NCBI RefSeq assembly: GCF_000247815.1
Contig: NC_021676.1
Coordinates: forward strand, 19,734,782 to 19,798,781
Direction of reading: 5' to 3'
Source of the DNA: Ficedula albicollis
Lineage: Eukaryota; Chordata; Aves; Passeriformes; Muscicapidae
Length of the DNA stretch: 64,000 nucleotides
The position numbers were made by a program, and so were the translations under genes. A model generated the notes under the pieces. The model did not search any database. It saw only the letters and a program-made list of their open reading frames with translations, and was not told where the DNA came from. Position 1 is the first letter of the stretch; each line of letters starts with the position of its first letter. Shown here piece after piece: positions 1 to 23,110 of this stretch.

Positions 1-610
1 ATCCTTCTGTGGGATGCACTCACTGAGCTCCCAGCAAATCCCTCTGTGGGATCCACTCACTAATCTCACAGCAAATTCTTCTGTGGGATGCACTCACTGA
101 CCTCCCAGCAAATCCTTCTGTGGGATGCACTCACTGAATTCACAGCAAATCCTTCTGTGGGATCCACTCACTGAATTCACAGCAAATCCTTCTGTGGGAT
201 CCACTCACTGAGCTCACAGCAAATCCTTATGTGAGATCCACTCACTGACTTCAGCAAATCCCTCTGTGGGATCCACTCACTGATCTCACAGCAAATCCTT
301 CTGTGGGATGCACTCACTGAGCTCACAGCAAATCCTTCTGTGGGATCCATTCACTGATCTCACAGGAAATCTCTCTGTGAGATCCACTCATTGAATTCAT
401 TCACAGCAAATCCCTCTGTAGGATCCACTCACTGATCTCACAGCAAATCCTTCCCTGTGAGTTGAATTCAGCAAATCCCTCTGTAGGATCCACTCACTGA
501 TCTCACAGCAAATCCTTCCCTGTGAGATCCACTCATTGAACTCACAGTAAATCTCTCTGTGAAATCCACTCGCTGAACTCACAGCAAATCCTTCCCTCTG
601 AGATCCACTC
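1..610. repeat. ~37-bp tandem repeat array, diverged, about 16 copies
   Basis: A unit of about 37 bp built on 'ccttctgtgggatccactca' followed by 'ctgatctcacagcaaat' is repeated from the window edge to about 610. Copies vary by substitutions and small deletions (for example loss of bases near 250 and 460), so this is an old array, unlike the perfect array at 4.6 kb. It runs off the left end of the window. No conserved reading frame or gene is seen. Confidence 0.9.
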
Positions 611-1185
611 ACTGAACCACATTTCCTGCAAATACTTCTCAAGGAAACAATTAAGAAAATCAGGGAAACACCCAAATCCTCGCTGCTTCCCCAGCCTGGG
701 ATTCTGGGAACCGAGCTTTTAACACCAAACCTGCGGCAATCTCATTCCTTTCTCCTCGGGGAGGAGCGAGCTGAGCTCTCCTGAGTTTGCAAAGTGGGTT
801 TTTGGGACCCAGCAGGGCAGAAGGAGCAGCCAAAGTCACCCCTCAGCCACACGAGGGGGCACAAATCCTCATTTCCCCACATCGGTGTCCATCCTTTGCT
901 GTCCTCCCCTCCTGCCACAGCTCGTCCCAAAGCCTCCGGGCACAGGGATGGCATTTTTGGGATCACCCCCTGAGCCGGGCTGGGCTTTGGAGCTGGAAGC
1001 ATTAACCCAGTTCAGCAGCTGTGCCCGGACCAGTCCCAGCCTGCTCGCTGGAGATGGGCACGGGCTCCAAAGGCAGGAGCCGGGAGCAGCCCCGGGCACA
1101 TTTCTGCAGCCTGAGTCACACTCTGCCTCCGGAGCAGCGCTGGGATCCGGCAGAGCACCGGGACACCGGGCACTGGAACCGGGAC
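611..1185. other. Intergenic sequence, no gene recognised
   Basis: Moderately GC-rich single-copy-looking DNA between the 37-bp array and an LTR. Short open frames exist on both strands but show no protein family signature or splice structure. Confidence 0.5.
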
Positions 1186-2293
<1,108 letters not shown>

Positions 2294-4590
2294 GGGACAC
2301 CCCCAGGGCTCGGGCTGAGGGCACTGCCCACTCCAGGGAAGCTGCAGAGAGCTGGGAAGCACACTGGGATGCTGGCTAAGAGCCCTTTCATCTCCACATC
2401 CCCAGAATTATCCCCCAAGGGTCCATCTCCTCTGTGGGCTCTGCAGTAGTGCAGCTCTAGCAGGGAAAAAAGAGGAGAGCATGAAAAATAATTTTATTTA
2501 TCCAGCCTGCTCTGAAACCAGGGAGTTTCACCTTTTACCCTGGAGGTAAAACCCACAAAGCAGAAAACCCCTAATTTCAAATAAAAGCTTTCAGAGCAAC
2601 TTGGATTCTCCCACCCAGCTTGGAGAGTTCCCTCAGCTGCCAAAAACCCTCTGCAAATCCTGTCCCTCGTGTTTGGGGAGGTTCCTGCCCCTGGCTCTCC
2701 CCTGAGCAAACTCTCAAAAACCACAGCAGCAGCACGACCACTCCCAGCCAGAGCTTGGAAAGGTTTCCTGGAGTCCTGGCAGCTCCTCCTGGAATGGGAA
2801 GATGGAGCCACAATCCCCAGGAAAGCTTTGGAAGGAAGCGAAGTGCTGAGCTGCTCCAGGAGCATCTGGGGTGGCTGCAGGTGATGGATGGAGCTCCCTC
2901 ATCCAGCAGGGTGGTTCTGTCATCCCATAAATCCCATAAATCCCATAAATCCCATAAATTCCATCCCAGGGGGGAGACCCAGCCCCCCCAGTGTGGAGCT
3001 GTGGTCACTGACAGCCCCTGAATCACAAATAACACCCTTGGGAACCTTGGCTTCACAGTTCCCTGCTGTGGTGTCATGTCCATAAATCAGGTCCCAAAAA
3101 TTCCTGGTCACAGCCTCTGTTCTGTGGCCACTGCAGAGCTCAGTGTCCCTCTAGACCCAGATCCCAGAAAATTGTAGGGCAGTTTTTGTTTGGAAAAGCA
3201 GAGATGAACTTTCCTCTGGATGAACCAACAGATCCAGGGATCTTCTCCTCCCAGGTCACCCATGAGCCTCAAAACTCCCAAAACAAGGAGCTGAGGGTGC
3301 TGTGTGAAAGCAAGAAACATTCCCAGAGTAACCAGGGCTAGAAGAGGATTCAAGAAGAGGAAAATGGGCTCTGTAGAGGGGCTGACAGTGAGGTGTGCCA
3401 GTAAAACAGCCTGGGCACGGTGCCCTGATCCCAAATCCATCCTTGCCCTGCAGAGCTGTGGTTTGCTCCAGCCTTCAGAAACACCCGAGCTGTGCTGCTT
3501 TGGGTCAGAAACTGGGGGATTTTCTCAAATGGAGCTCAGCAAAGTGCAATAAACCCATCCCCAGAGGGAGTGGGGCAGGATGTGCCATCCTCCCCAAGGT
3601 ACCTGAGCAGAACCAGCACCCCCTGAGGGCAGAGCCACATTTGGGATGTGCAGTAGGAGCAGCAAGACCCAGCTTTGCTGCAGGCACTCAAACATTGGCA
3701 CTTCCCCGCTCCAAGTGTCACCTCCATGAAAATCTACAGGCACACACCAGGGAGGATTCTGTTTTAGGCTGGCTCTTGGGGGTGTTTTGGAAGAAACAAC
3801 AACAGAAAGCAGCACTCCTCCTTCCCTGGGCCTGGCTCACTTCCAGATTTTACTTTTTCCCCCTGGTTTCACACCAAGAGGCATCTTATTATCATAAACA
3901 AATAGCTTATCCAGCAAGGAGATGGGAGATAACAGCACATCCTTGGCAATGTTAATGTGCACACGGAATAACTTCCCTGGGCTGCACAAAAACACAGGCA
4001 AAGCTGCAGCAGAGTGTGGGGGGAGGAACCAGATCAAACAGCTCAGATCAAACAGAACAAAACCTCCGGATCAAAGCTGGAACAGCCTCACACGTCACAG
4101 CAGCAGCAGCAGCAGCAGGAGGAAGGTCCTCAGACCTGTGGGAACTTCCATGGGAATTCTGCCCAATCTCCCCTGGTTTTGTGGGGTTTTGTGGGAGCAC
4201 CCAGCCCTCAGCATGGACACTCAGGTAGGATTGGGCTTAGTGGGATTGATCCCATGGGATTTATCCCAGGCACAGCTCCAGAAGGTTCCAAAGCCCCTCT
4301 GTGGTGGGTGGGTGGGGTATTCCCAAGGAGAAATAAAAAACGAAAATCAGAGCAGAGCCAAACTTGTGAAAAGTGACTGAAGGAGAAATCCCCCAGGGAA
4401 GCAGGGAAAGGGTGGTGGAAAATCACTGCTGACCTTTGGGAGATGCCAGGAAATGCCTGGGAATGCTTCCTGTGCTTTCCCAAAGTTTCCTCAGCCAGCT
4501 CCTGGCACAGCAACAGAGCTTGGGTTATCCCTGGCACCCTGCCCTTGTGACATCATCAAACCCTCAGGGGCCTTTGGGGACATCTGGGGA
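2294..4590. other. Intergenic DNA with simple repeats, no gene recognised
   Basis: Mostly single-copy-looking sequence. It contains a short tandem repeat of 'cccataaat' at about 2926-2960 and a run of seven CAG triplets at about 4098-4118. Open frames here are short and show no domain signature, and no exon with matching splice sites was recognised. It lies beyond the 3' side of AMER1. Confidence 0.5.
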
Positions 4591-6964
4591 CAGCAGGGGT
4601 GGCACCAGGGGACACAGGAGGGCAGCAGGGGTGGCACCAGGGGACACAGGAGGGCAGCAGGGGTGGCACCAGGGGACACAGGAGGGCAGCAGGGGTGGCA
4701 CCAGGGGACACAGGAGGGCAGCAGGGGTGGCACCAGGGGACACAGGAGGGCAGCAGGGGTGGCACCAGGGGACACAGGAGGGCAGCAGGGGTGGCACCAG
4801 GGGACACAGGAGGGCAGCAGGGGTGGCACCAGGGGACACAGGAGGGCAGCAGGGGTGGCACCAGGGGACACAGGAGGGCAGCAGGGGTGGCACCAGGGGA
4901 CACAGGAGGGCAGCAGGGGTGGCACCAGGGGACACAGGAGGGCAGCAGGGGTGGCACCAGGGGACACAGGAGGGCAGCAGGGGTGGCACCAGGGGACACA
5001 GGAGGGCAGCAGGGGTGGCACCAGGGGACACAGGAGGGCAGCAGGGGTGGCACCAGGGGACACAGGAGGGCAGCAGGGGTGGCACCAGGGGACACAGGAG
5101 GGCAGCAGGGGTGGCACCAGGGGACACAGGAGGGCAGCAGGGGTGGCACCAGGGGACACAGGAGGGCAGCAGGGGTGGCACCAGGGGACACAGGAGGGCA
5201 GCAGGGGTGGCACCAGGGGACACAGGAGGGCAGCAGGGGTGGCACCAGGGGACACAGGAGGGCAGCAGGGGTGGCACCAGGGGACACAGGAGGGCAGCAG
5301 GGGTGGCACCAGGGGACACAGGAGGGCAGCAGGGGTGGCACCAGGGGACACAGGAGGGCAGCAGGGGTGGCACCAGGGGACACAGGAGGGCAGCAGGGGT
5401 GGCACCAGGGGACACAGGAGGGCAGCAGGGGTGGCACCAGGGGACACAGGAGGGCAGCAGGGGTGGCACCAGGGGACACAGGAGGGCAGCAGGGGTGGCA
5501 CCAGGGGACACAGGAGGGCAGCAGGGGTGGCACCAGGGGACACAGGAGGGCAGCAGGGGTGGCACCAGGGGACACAGGAGGGCAGCAGGGGTGGCACCAG
5601 GGGACACAGGAGGGCAGCAGGGGTGGCACCAGGGGACACAGGAGGGCAGCAGGGGTGGCACCAGGGGACACAGGAGGGCAGCAGGGGTGGCACCAGGGGA
5701 CACAGGAGGGCAGCAGGGGTGGCACCAGGGGACACAGGAGGGCAGCAGGGGTGGCACCAGGGGACACAGGAGGGCAGCAGGGGTGGCACCAGGGGACACA
5801 GGAGGGCAGCAGGGGTGGCACCAGGGGACACAGGAGGGCAGCAGGGGTGGCACCAGGGGACACAGGAGGGCAGCAGGGGTGGCACCAGGGGACACAGGAG
5901 GGCAGCAGGGGTGGCACCAGGGGACACAGGAGGGCAGCAGGGGTGGCACCAGGGGACACAGGAGGGCAGCAGGGGTGGCACCAGGGGACACAGGAGGGCA
6001 GCAGGGGTGGCACCAGGGGACACAGGAGGGCAGCAGGGGTGGCACCAGGGGACACAGGAGGGCAGCAGGGGTGGCACCAGGGGACACAGGAGGGCAGCAG
6101 GGGTGGCACCAGGGGACACAGGAGGGCAGCAGGGGTGGCACCAGGGGACACAGGAGGGCAGCAGGGGTGGCACCAGGGGACACAGGAGGGCAGCAGGGGT
6201 GGCACCAGGGGACACAGGAGGGCAGCAGGGGTGGCACCAGGGGACACAGGAGGGCAGCAGGGGTGGCACCAGGGGACACAGGAGGGCAGCAGGGGTGGCA
6301 CCAGGGGACACAGGAGGGCAGCAGGGGTGGCACCAGGGGACACAGGAGGGCAGCAGGGGTGGCACCAGGGGACACAGGAGGGCAGCAGGGGTGGCACCAG
6401 GGGACACAGGAGGGCAGCAGGGGTGGCACCAGGGGACACAGGAGGGCAGCAGGGGTGGCACCAGGGGACACAGGAGGGCAGCAGGGGTGGCACCAGGGGA
6501 CACAGGAGGGCAGCAGGGGTGGCACCAGGGGACACAGGAGGGCAGCAGGGGTGGCACCAGGGGACACAGGAGGGCAGCAGGGGTGGCACCAGGGGACACA
6601 GGAGGGCAGCAGGGGTGGCACCAGGGGACACAGGAGGGCAGCAGGGGTGGCACCAGGGGACACAGGAGGGCAGCAGGGGTGGCACCAGGGGACACAGGAG
6701 GGCAGCAGGGGTGGCACCAGGGGACACAGGAGGGCAGCAGGGGTGGCACCAGGGGACACAGGAGGGCAGCAGGGGTGGCACCAGGGGACACAGGAGGGCA
6801 GCAGGGGTGGCACCAGGGGACACAGGAGGGCAGCAGGGGTGGCACCAGGGGACACAGGAGGGCAGCAGGGGTGGCACCAGGGGACACAGGAGGGCAGCAG
6901 GGGTGGCACCAGGGGACACAGGAGGGCAGCAGGGGTGGCACCAGGGGACACAGGAGGGCAGCAG
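4591..6964. repeat. 32-bp minisatellite, about 74 identical copies
   Basis: The unit reads 'cagcaggggtggcaccaggg' then 'gacacaggaggg' (32 bp) and repeats 74 times with no difference that I can see. Because 32 is not a multiple of three, every frame cycles through all phases and stays open, creating long meaningless reading frames on both strands. The plus strand is rich in GGG/GGGG blocks and might form G-quadruplexes. Complete homogeneity means either very recent expansion or iterative gap filling, so copy number is unreliable. Confidence 0.97.
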
Positions 6965-7127
6965 CCCAGCACTGAACAGGGCAGGGAAGGTGGCCCAGGA
7001 CAAGCAGGGCACACCAGGGAATCAACTCGTCCACAGAGATCTGGAGCTCAGGGAAGGCTGGAGAGCCAGGCTGGGCTTAAATGTGCTCCTAGGCTGGGCT
7101 TAAATGTGCTGCTGGGTCTGTGGTGTG

Positions 7128-7290
7128 GCTGCTCCAAATCGGAGGAATTTTGGAGGAATTGGCTCCTGGGAGGGCACAGAGCAGCTGTGGTGCCCCTGGA
7201 TCCCTGGCAGTGCCCAAGGCCAGGCTGGACACTGGGGTTGGAGCAGCTGGGACAGGGCAAGGAGTCCCTGCCCATAATTTAAGGTTTTTC
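7128..7290 (+). mobile_element. CR1 LINE 3'-region fragment
   Basis: Sense-orientation CR1 signature: 'gcccctggatccctggcag' followed by 'tgcccaaggccaggctgga' and 'ccctgcccat'. The same blocks recur at 59.7 and 61.4 kb. It is a 5'-truncated piece without coding capacity. Confidence 0.75.
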
Positions 7291-7900
7291 TACCCCAAGC
7301 CCTTGTGGGATGCTGGCATTCCACGAGCTGCAATAACGGAGTTCTCCCTTAGAGGTCAGCCCAGCACCAAAACTGGCCCCAAATTCCCCGGAGACGGATG
7401 CAGCCCTCGCCCAGAGGTGGGATTTGGGATTCAGAGCCCTTCAGGGTGGGTGCCCAGCGCCGGCAGCCCCTCCCCTCGCTGTTCCCAAAGGATATTCCCA
7501 AAATCTGAGCTCTCCTGGGTGCTCTCCTGCTCTGAGCTCTCCCGGCCAGCTCCAGATTTTGGGGAGCAGGATGACCTGGTCCTGCTGCTACAGCTGCTGG
7601 GAATTTTTCCATGCCCAGAATAACCCATCAGATCTTTTCCTTCCAGCTCAATCCCTCCTTCCCTTCTCTGACAAATACAACTCAACAACACATCCTGCAT
7701 TAAAAAAAAAAAAACAACAAAATAAAACCCCCCAAAAAACCAAAATATAAGCCCCTTCACTGACAGTTCCTGCATCAGGAAGATAACTACTCTTGTTTCT
7801 TTGTTGTTTGTCTTTTTCTTCCCCAAATCCCTCCAGCATTAAACAGATTTCAGAATTGTTCTAAAAATAGAGGGATTAGAAATAATCCTGCAGCACTGTG
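7291..7900. other. Intergenic sequence with an A-rich tract
   Basis: No gene recognised. An A-rich stretch at about 7700-7750 ('aaaaaaaaaaaacaacaaaa') interrupts otherwise ordinary sequence. Confidence 0.45.
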
Positions 7901-8695
7901 GGGATGTGGCTGCCCTGGGGGGCTGGAGCTTGGGGGGGGGGGGGGGGGGAGCACTGTGGGGAGGTGGCTGCCCTGGGGGGCTGGAGCTTGGGGCTGAGCT
8001 GGGGGGGGGACCCAGGGACCCCCAAAAATGTGAGGTGGGGACAGTGCTGTGTCCCCAGGACAGGAATCCCAGCCACCAGCTGGGAACTGACCCCAGAAAA
8101 TCAGGTGGGGACGGGATTTGGGATGGGGGTTGGGATGAGATTTGGGATGGGATTTGGGAATGGGATCTGGGACGGGATTTGAGATGGGATTTGGTATGGG
8201 ACAGGATATGGGATGGAATTTGGGATGGGACTTGGGATGGGATTTGGGATGGGACAGGATCTGGGATGGAATTTGGGATGGGATCTGGGAATGGAATTTG
8301 GGATCAGATTTGGGATGGGATGAACAAGCTCCACTTGATCCATGGAAAGGGAGAGGACCCCCAAAAATGTGAGGTGGGGACAGTGCTGTGTCCCCAGGAC
8401 AGGAATCCCAGCCACCAGCTGGGAACTGACCCCAGAAAATCAGGTGGGGACGGGATTTGGGATGGGGGTTGGGATGAGATTTGGGATGGGATTTGGGAAT
8501 GGGATCTGGGACGGGATTTGAGATGGGATTTGGTATGGGACAGGATATGGGATGGAATTTGGGAATGGGATTTAGGAATGGGATTTGGGATGGGATTTGG
8601 GATGGGATCTGGGATGGGACCTGGGAATGGAATTTGGGATCAGATTTGGGATGGGATGAACAAGCTCCACTTGATCCATGGAAAGGGAGAAGGAA
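7901..8695. repeat. Nested tandem repeats: (gggatttgggat)n within a ~340-bp duplication
   Basis: A block starting near 8015 ('cccaaaaatgtgaggtgggg') recurs near 8354 at an offset of about 339 bp, and each copy contains an array of 'gggatttgggat' and 'gggatctgggat' variants. Upstream, 7901-8000 has two copies of a 'gcactgtggggatgtggctg' unit with a short G run. Both copies end with the same 'tgaacaagctccacttgatc' segment. No coding function is supported. Confidence 0.88.
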
Positions 8696-8700
8696 CTAAA

Positions 8701-9120
8701 GCAGCTGCCCCAGGGGTGACAGGTGACACAAAGGTGACCAGGCCACACCAGAGCCATTTCTGGGCACCCTGGCAGTGCCACAAACACAAATTTGTCGTGT
8801 CAGCACTCTTCAAATCACTTTGGATTTAAAAAAAAGGAGGAAAAAAAGCAACACTTCAAAGTGTGAGATGCATTCCTGTGATCACCGACTTGCAGGCAGG
8901 GTTTGTCAGCAGGAATTTGTCAGCAGCAAATTGTCAATTTGTGTTTACAAGGAGGCAATTAGAGCTGAGGGTTTGAAGTGTTCCCATCCCAAGAGCTGAT
9001 CCTGCTGTCCTCATCACCATACAGGTAAAACCTCATAAAAGAAAGGCTTTATAAAATCAGGCCTTGCTCAGTTAGCCTGTAAGAAAAAATTCTAAGAATA
9101 AAAATTAGTTTGCATAATAA
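8701..9120. other. Intergenic, no gene seen
   Basis: Short A-rich and mixed sequence between two duplicated blocks. Nothing recognisable as a gene or known element. Confidence 0.4.
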
Positions 9121-9122
9121 TC

Positions 9123-9726
9123 TATTCTTATAAAAAAAAAAAACCAAGTAGTACCTATGAGAAATAAAGTCTATCCCATAAAATGAGAAATAAATCTCAT
9201 AAATGAGAAATAAAAAGTCTCTCTTGTAAAAATCCACCAAAAAAAAGTAAAAACAAAAAGCACGTGGACGCAGCAGCACCTTCTAAGCAATGAATGAGTG
9301 TTGCAATGTGTTTGGAAATCCTGGGAGGACACATCCAGCAGGATCCAAGAGGAAATCATCCCTCCCATGCCAGGGATGTCCCAGGCAGGGAATCTCTGCT
9401 CCCTGGCACTGCTGGAGCCCAGAGAGCTATTCTTATAAAAAAAAAAAAAGTAGTACCTATGAGAAATAAAGTCTATCCCATAAAATGAGAAATAAATCTC
9501 ATAAATGAGAAATAAAAAGTCTCTCTTGTAAAAATCCACCAAAAAAAAGTAAAAACAAAAAGCACGTGGACGCAGCAGCACCTTCTAAGCAATGAATGAG
9601 TGTTGCAATGTGTTTGGAAATCCTGGGAGGACACATCCAGCAGGATCCAAGAGGAAATCATCCCTCCCATGCCAGGGATGTCCCAGGCAGGGAATCTCTG
9701 CTCCCTGGCACTGCTGGAGCCCAGAG
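9123..9726. repeat. Tandem direct duplication of a ~302-bp block
   Basis: The block beginning 'ctattcttataaaaa' and ending 'ctgctggagcccagaga' occurs twice in tandem (about 9123-9426 and 9427-9726). The copies are nearly identical except for the length and composition of the A tract near the start (the first has 'aaaccaagtag', the second 'aaaagtag'). It is either a recent tandem duplication or two alleles placed in series. Confidence 0.9.
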
Positions 9727-13869
<4,143 letters not shown>

Positions 13870-13996
13870 GAGGGAGAGGGAGAGGGAGAGGGAGAGGGAG
13901 AGGAGAATCAGCTCAGCTCAAACTCAAGTCCCCTCCAAACTGCTCCTGGTTTTGTCCCTCCCTTTGCCTCCCCTGCTGCTCAGAGCAGCCTCAGCA

Positions 13997-14258
13997 TGGT
14001 GACACGGTGACAGTCCTGCATCCCCTTGGCTCGGTGACACAATGACATTCTTGCAGATGCTCAGCCTCAGTGACATTCCTGCAGCCCCTGGGCTGGGTGA
14101 CATGTGACATTCCTGTAAATACTCAGCCTCGGTGACATTCCTGCAGCTCCTTGGCTGGGTGACGTGTGACATTCCTGTAGATTCTCAGCCTCGGTGACAC
14201 GGTGACATTCCTGCAGCCCCCGGGCTGGGTGACACGGTGACACGGTGACATTCCTGCA

Positions 14259-14270
<12 letters not shown>
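13997..14270. repeat. 62-bp minisatellite reaching into the AMER1 stop codon
   Basis: 'tcagcctcggtgacattcct' recurs at intervals of 62 bp (about 14,061, 14,123 and 14,185), and a fourth, diverged unit at about 14,262 overlaps the AMER1 stop (14,259-14,261) and its last codons. The array forms the start of the AMER1 3' UTR. Confidence 0.8.
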
Positions 14271-17498
<3,228 letters not shown>

Positions 17499-17586
17499 GG
17501 CAGCTCGCCGGGCGTGCATCTAGCTGGAGGCGGCGGCGTCGGGAGCGCGGAGCTCCGGGAGCTGCGATGGGCGCATCACCGCCGAC

Positions 17587-17605
17587 CTGAGGCACAGGGA
17601 GAGAG
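17587..17605 (-). promoter_or_regulatory. AMER1: Splice acceptor upstream of the AMER1 coding exon
   Basis: On the minus strand 'ctctctccctgtgcctcag' precedes 'gtcggcggtgatg': a pyrimidine-rich tract ending in AG at 17,588-17,587. This would start the coding exon at 17,586, 88 bp before the chosen ATG. A non-coding first exon is known for mammalian AMER1, which supports this as a real 3' splice site. Confidence 0.8.
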
Positions 17606-18929
17606 AGGGCAGAGGTGAGCACACGGCAGCACAGCTCCGTCAGCAGCTGCGGGAGCCTCCGAGCTCTCCCTCCACTGCCAAAATCCAAAATGTCGCTTAA
17701 ATGTTTGCCAGAGCAGGAAAACCTCGCATCTCCACCGGGGACAGGCAGGTCTGAGCCCTGCACACCCTGCAGCCTCCCAGATTTTTTGTCTCCAGGGAGA
17801 TCAGGTTTGGCTACCTCCAAGTGAGAGCTAGCACCTCCCAAACCCCCTCCCAGCTCTCCCAGCCTCCAAAGAGCATCCTGAGGGAGGCCAAACCAGGACA
17901 CAGCCCTCCAGAGAAAAACCACTCTGGTTACCACCCCGGCTTTTTAAATAGAAGATTTCAGTTGTTTTTAAAATAATCTGTCCAGCGAGAGAGAATCGCC
18001 TTAAAAACACCCACTGTGAACCCCCTGATCAGATTATCCCGGAAGCAGAGAGGTAGGTTTGAAATTTGACCCTGGATTGCTGTCAGGAACAGGAGAAATG
18101 AAACAATTATAATCACGTTTCTTCTGCAGAGGTGAGGCTGGAGAAATTAAACGCATTAAAATCCTAATGTGCTCCCAAGCTGTAATGCCTCGGGCTGAGC
18201 TCTGACTGACAGGAGGCCAGGAAACCTAACCGAGGTGTTTAGCCAGAGATCCCAAATTTAAAATACATGCAAACGATGCTCTCTGCTCCTGCAGCCCCAC
18301 AGCAAACCCACAACCCCAGGTTTATTTTTATTCCTCAGGGTTGCTTTGCCTCTATATTGATCTGGCATCAGCACGGATGGGATTTAAGGTCCCTCCCAAC
18401 CCAACCCATTCCATGATTCTGGAATTCTGGGATTGCTGATAACCCCTCACGTTCACCTGTCCCACTGGTGCCTCCAAAGCCTCTGGAGAAACCTGGATAA
18501 AGGGAGAAATGCCCACACCTGGATATGTGCAGGGCTGCTGGAAAATTGGGGGTGAAACGACCCCAAACCTGCACCTGGACATGTGTGGGGCTGCTGGAAA
18601 ATTGGGAGAAAATAACCCCAAACCTGCACCTGGACTGGGGCTGCTGGAAAATTTGGGATGAAATGACCTCAAATCTGCACATGGACAGGAAAATAGCCAA
18701 GGGAGGGCATGCGACAGAGGCAGGATTTCAAAAATTCCTTTTGGGAATCATTCCTCTCCAGCTCCACGGCAGTACCGGCACTGCTGCGGAGGGGAGGTTG
18801 GAGAAGGATAAAAAATTCAATACTAAAAATGAAATAAAGGGCAGAGAGGGCAAAGAACCGCGAGCAATAAAACGCGAAAAATAAGGTTTAAAAGCAACAA
18901 AAAAGCAGCACCGTAACAATGAAACGCAG

Positions 18930-18930
<1 letters not shown>
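17606..18930 (-). other. AMER1 5' intron (presumed)
   Basis: Sequence between the AMER1 acceptor and the GC-rich block upstream. It contains a CR1 tail (18,372-18,431) and about three copies of a ~55-bp unit containing 'ggctgctggaaaattgggg' (18,525-18,670). No coding exon was seen. Confidence 0.5.
18372..18431 (+). mobile_element. CR1 LINE 3'-end fragment
   Basis: Sense CR1 tail: 'ggatttaaggtccctcccaa' leading to 'ccattccatgattctgg', the typical 3' terminus. Confidence 0.75.
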
Positions 18931-20450
<1,520 letters not shown>

Positions 20451-20454
20451 GTGG

Positions 20455-20835
20455 CACCAGCGTCCCCATTCACTCCACACATGTGGAGCCTTGCCCAAGC
20501 TGCTTCCAAGCCCCAAAGCTCCCCTTGGCAGAGGCCCTGATTAATTAATTAATAATGCTGATTAATAGATGCCACAAGCCCTGCCACCAGCCCACAGACC
20601 CTGCAGGGAGGTGCCTGTGTTTGACCCTGCAGCTGCTGGCAGTGTCCCTTTGGGATGTCACAGGGGGAACCAAGCTGGTGTCCCTGAAATTCCCCGTCCC
20701 TCGTCCCTTCCCTGGCAGGCGTGGGATGTTTCACCAGCCAGGCCACAACAGTTTAACACCAATATTAAAACACTTTTAATTCAAACCCCAACCCTGCCTG
20801 ATCACATTGGCTCCACCATGGACACTTTGGGGGTG
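20455..20835. other. Intergenic between AMER1 and ASB12, no gene seen
   Basis: Ordinary sequence on the 3' side of ASB12. No exon or known repeat was recognised. Confidence 0.45.
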
Positions 20836-21041
20836 AGAAGGTGATGTTTGGGGTGATGTTTGGGGTGATGTTTGGGGTAAGAAGGTGATGTTTGGGGTGA
20901 TGTTTGGGGTGATGTTTGGGGTAAGAAGGTGATGTTTGGGGTGATGTTTGGGGTGATGTTTGGGGTAAGAAGGTGATGTTTGGGGTGATGTTTGGGGTGA
21001 TGTTTGGGGTAAGAAGGTGAAGGTGATGTTTGGGGTGATGT

Positions 21042-21425
<384 letters not shown>

Positions 21426-21430
21426 GATGT

Positions 21431-21771
<341 letters not shown>

Positions 21772-21776
21772 GATGT

Positions 21777-22069
<293 letters not shown>

Positions 22070-22499
22070 TGTTTGGTGATGTTTGTTTGGGGTGAGAAGG
22101 TGATGTTTGTTTGGGGTGAGAAGGTGATGTTTGTTTGGGGTGAGAAGGTGATGTTTGTTTGGGGTGAGAAGGTGATGTTTGTTTGGGGTGAGAAGGTGAT
22201 GTTTGTTTGGGGTGAGAAGGTGATGTTTGTTTGGGGTGAGAAGGTGATGTTTGTTTGGGGTGAGAAGGTGATGTTTGTTTGGGGTGAGAAGGTGATGTTT
22301 GTTTGGGGTGAGAAGGTGATGTTTGTTTGGGGTGAGAAGGTGATGTTTGTTTGGGGTGAGAAGGTGATGTTTGTTTGGGGTCAGAGCTGGGGCAGGGAGA
22401 GGAGGGGAGGTGTTGGGACTCTGGATTTGTCCCCCAGCCCCTCCTGTGCTCCAGTCCTGCCCCTCCCAAGGGGAGGAGGCACTTGGGAACTCTTCTGGG

Positions 22500-22760
22500 A
22501 ATTGTGGAATCATGAGGGATCTCAAATCCCATCCATCCCACGGGCAGGGACACCTTTCACCATCCCAGGCTGCTCCAGCCCCAGTGCCCAGCCTGGCCTT
22601 GGGCACCTCCAGGGATCCAGGGGCTGCTCTGGGAATGGGTGCCAGGGCATCCCCACCTTCACTGGGATGCTCTGGAAATGGGTGCCAGGGCATCCCCACC
22701 TTCACTGGGAAGAATTCCCATCCTCCCAGCCAGGAATTCCTCCTTCTCCAACCAAAATCA
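22500..22760 (-). mobile_element. CR1 LINE fragment, antisense
   Basis: 'tggaatcatgagggatctca' then 'gggcagggacacc', 'ggctgctccagcc' and 'ggccttgggcacctccaggg' follow the antisense CR1 order. An internal segment, 'gggtgccagggcatccccac', is repeated twice (22,638 and 22,680). Confidence 0.8.
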
Positions 22761-22976
22761 GCTAAAAATGTAAAATCCCTCTGTAAAAATGGTCTGAGGC
22801 AAGTCTCCTCGCTGAGTCTCCTGTCCTCTGTCCCCTTCCCAGCTTTCCACATGGGCACAGTTTCCTGGAGACACCTCATCACCAAAAATCAACTTGTGAC
22901 CACAAATTCCCAGTGATGCCACTGGGATCCACTGGCAGGGGGTGGAGCAGGTTTGAATTGGGGTGTCCCTGGGGGG

Positions 22977-23110
22977 TCAGGGCTGGTGCTGGAGGTATTT
23001 GGCCAGGACTTTGGGGATCTGCAGCTCTGCAAGGGCAGCTGAGAGGCTGGGCTGCTTCAGGAGGCGCCTCATGGCCAGTCGGGATTGGGACAGCAGGGAT
23101 TTGGGATGAG
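22977..23110 (-). CDS. ASB12: ASB12 exon 3, SOCS box
   Basis: After 'ccttccacag' (AG at 23,112-23,111) the exon completes an alanine codon and encodes 43 further residues, including 'KSLLSQSRLAMRRLLKQ' and 'LAELQIPKVLAKYLQHQP', ending in TGA at 22,979-22,977. The leucine-rich start is the elongin-binding BC box and the IP..L..Y pattern the cullin box region. The exon is short and does not stand out as an open frame. It occurs only once, which decides which of the two ASB12 copies is complete. Confidence 0.93.

Noticed and set aside
4591..6964. CRISPR-like array (also considered for the 50-bp array at 44 kb)
   Set aside because: Units are contiguous with no unique spacers, there are no cas genes, and the surrounding genome is vertebrate.
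4436..7282. Reading frames of 800-950 codons on both strands over the 32-bp repeat
   Set aside because: A 32-bp unit without stops leaves all frames open. Frames on both strands, no start context, no splice structure and no family match.
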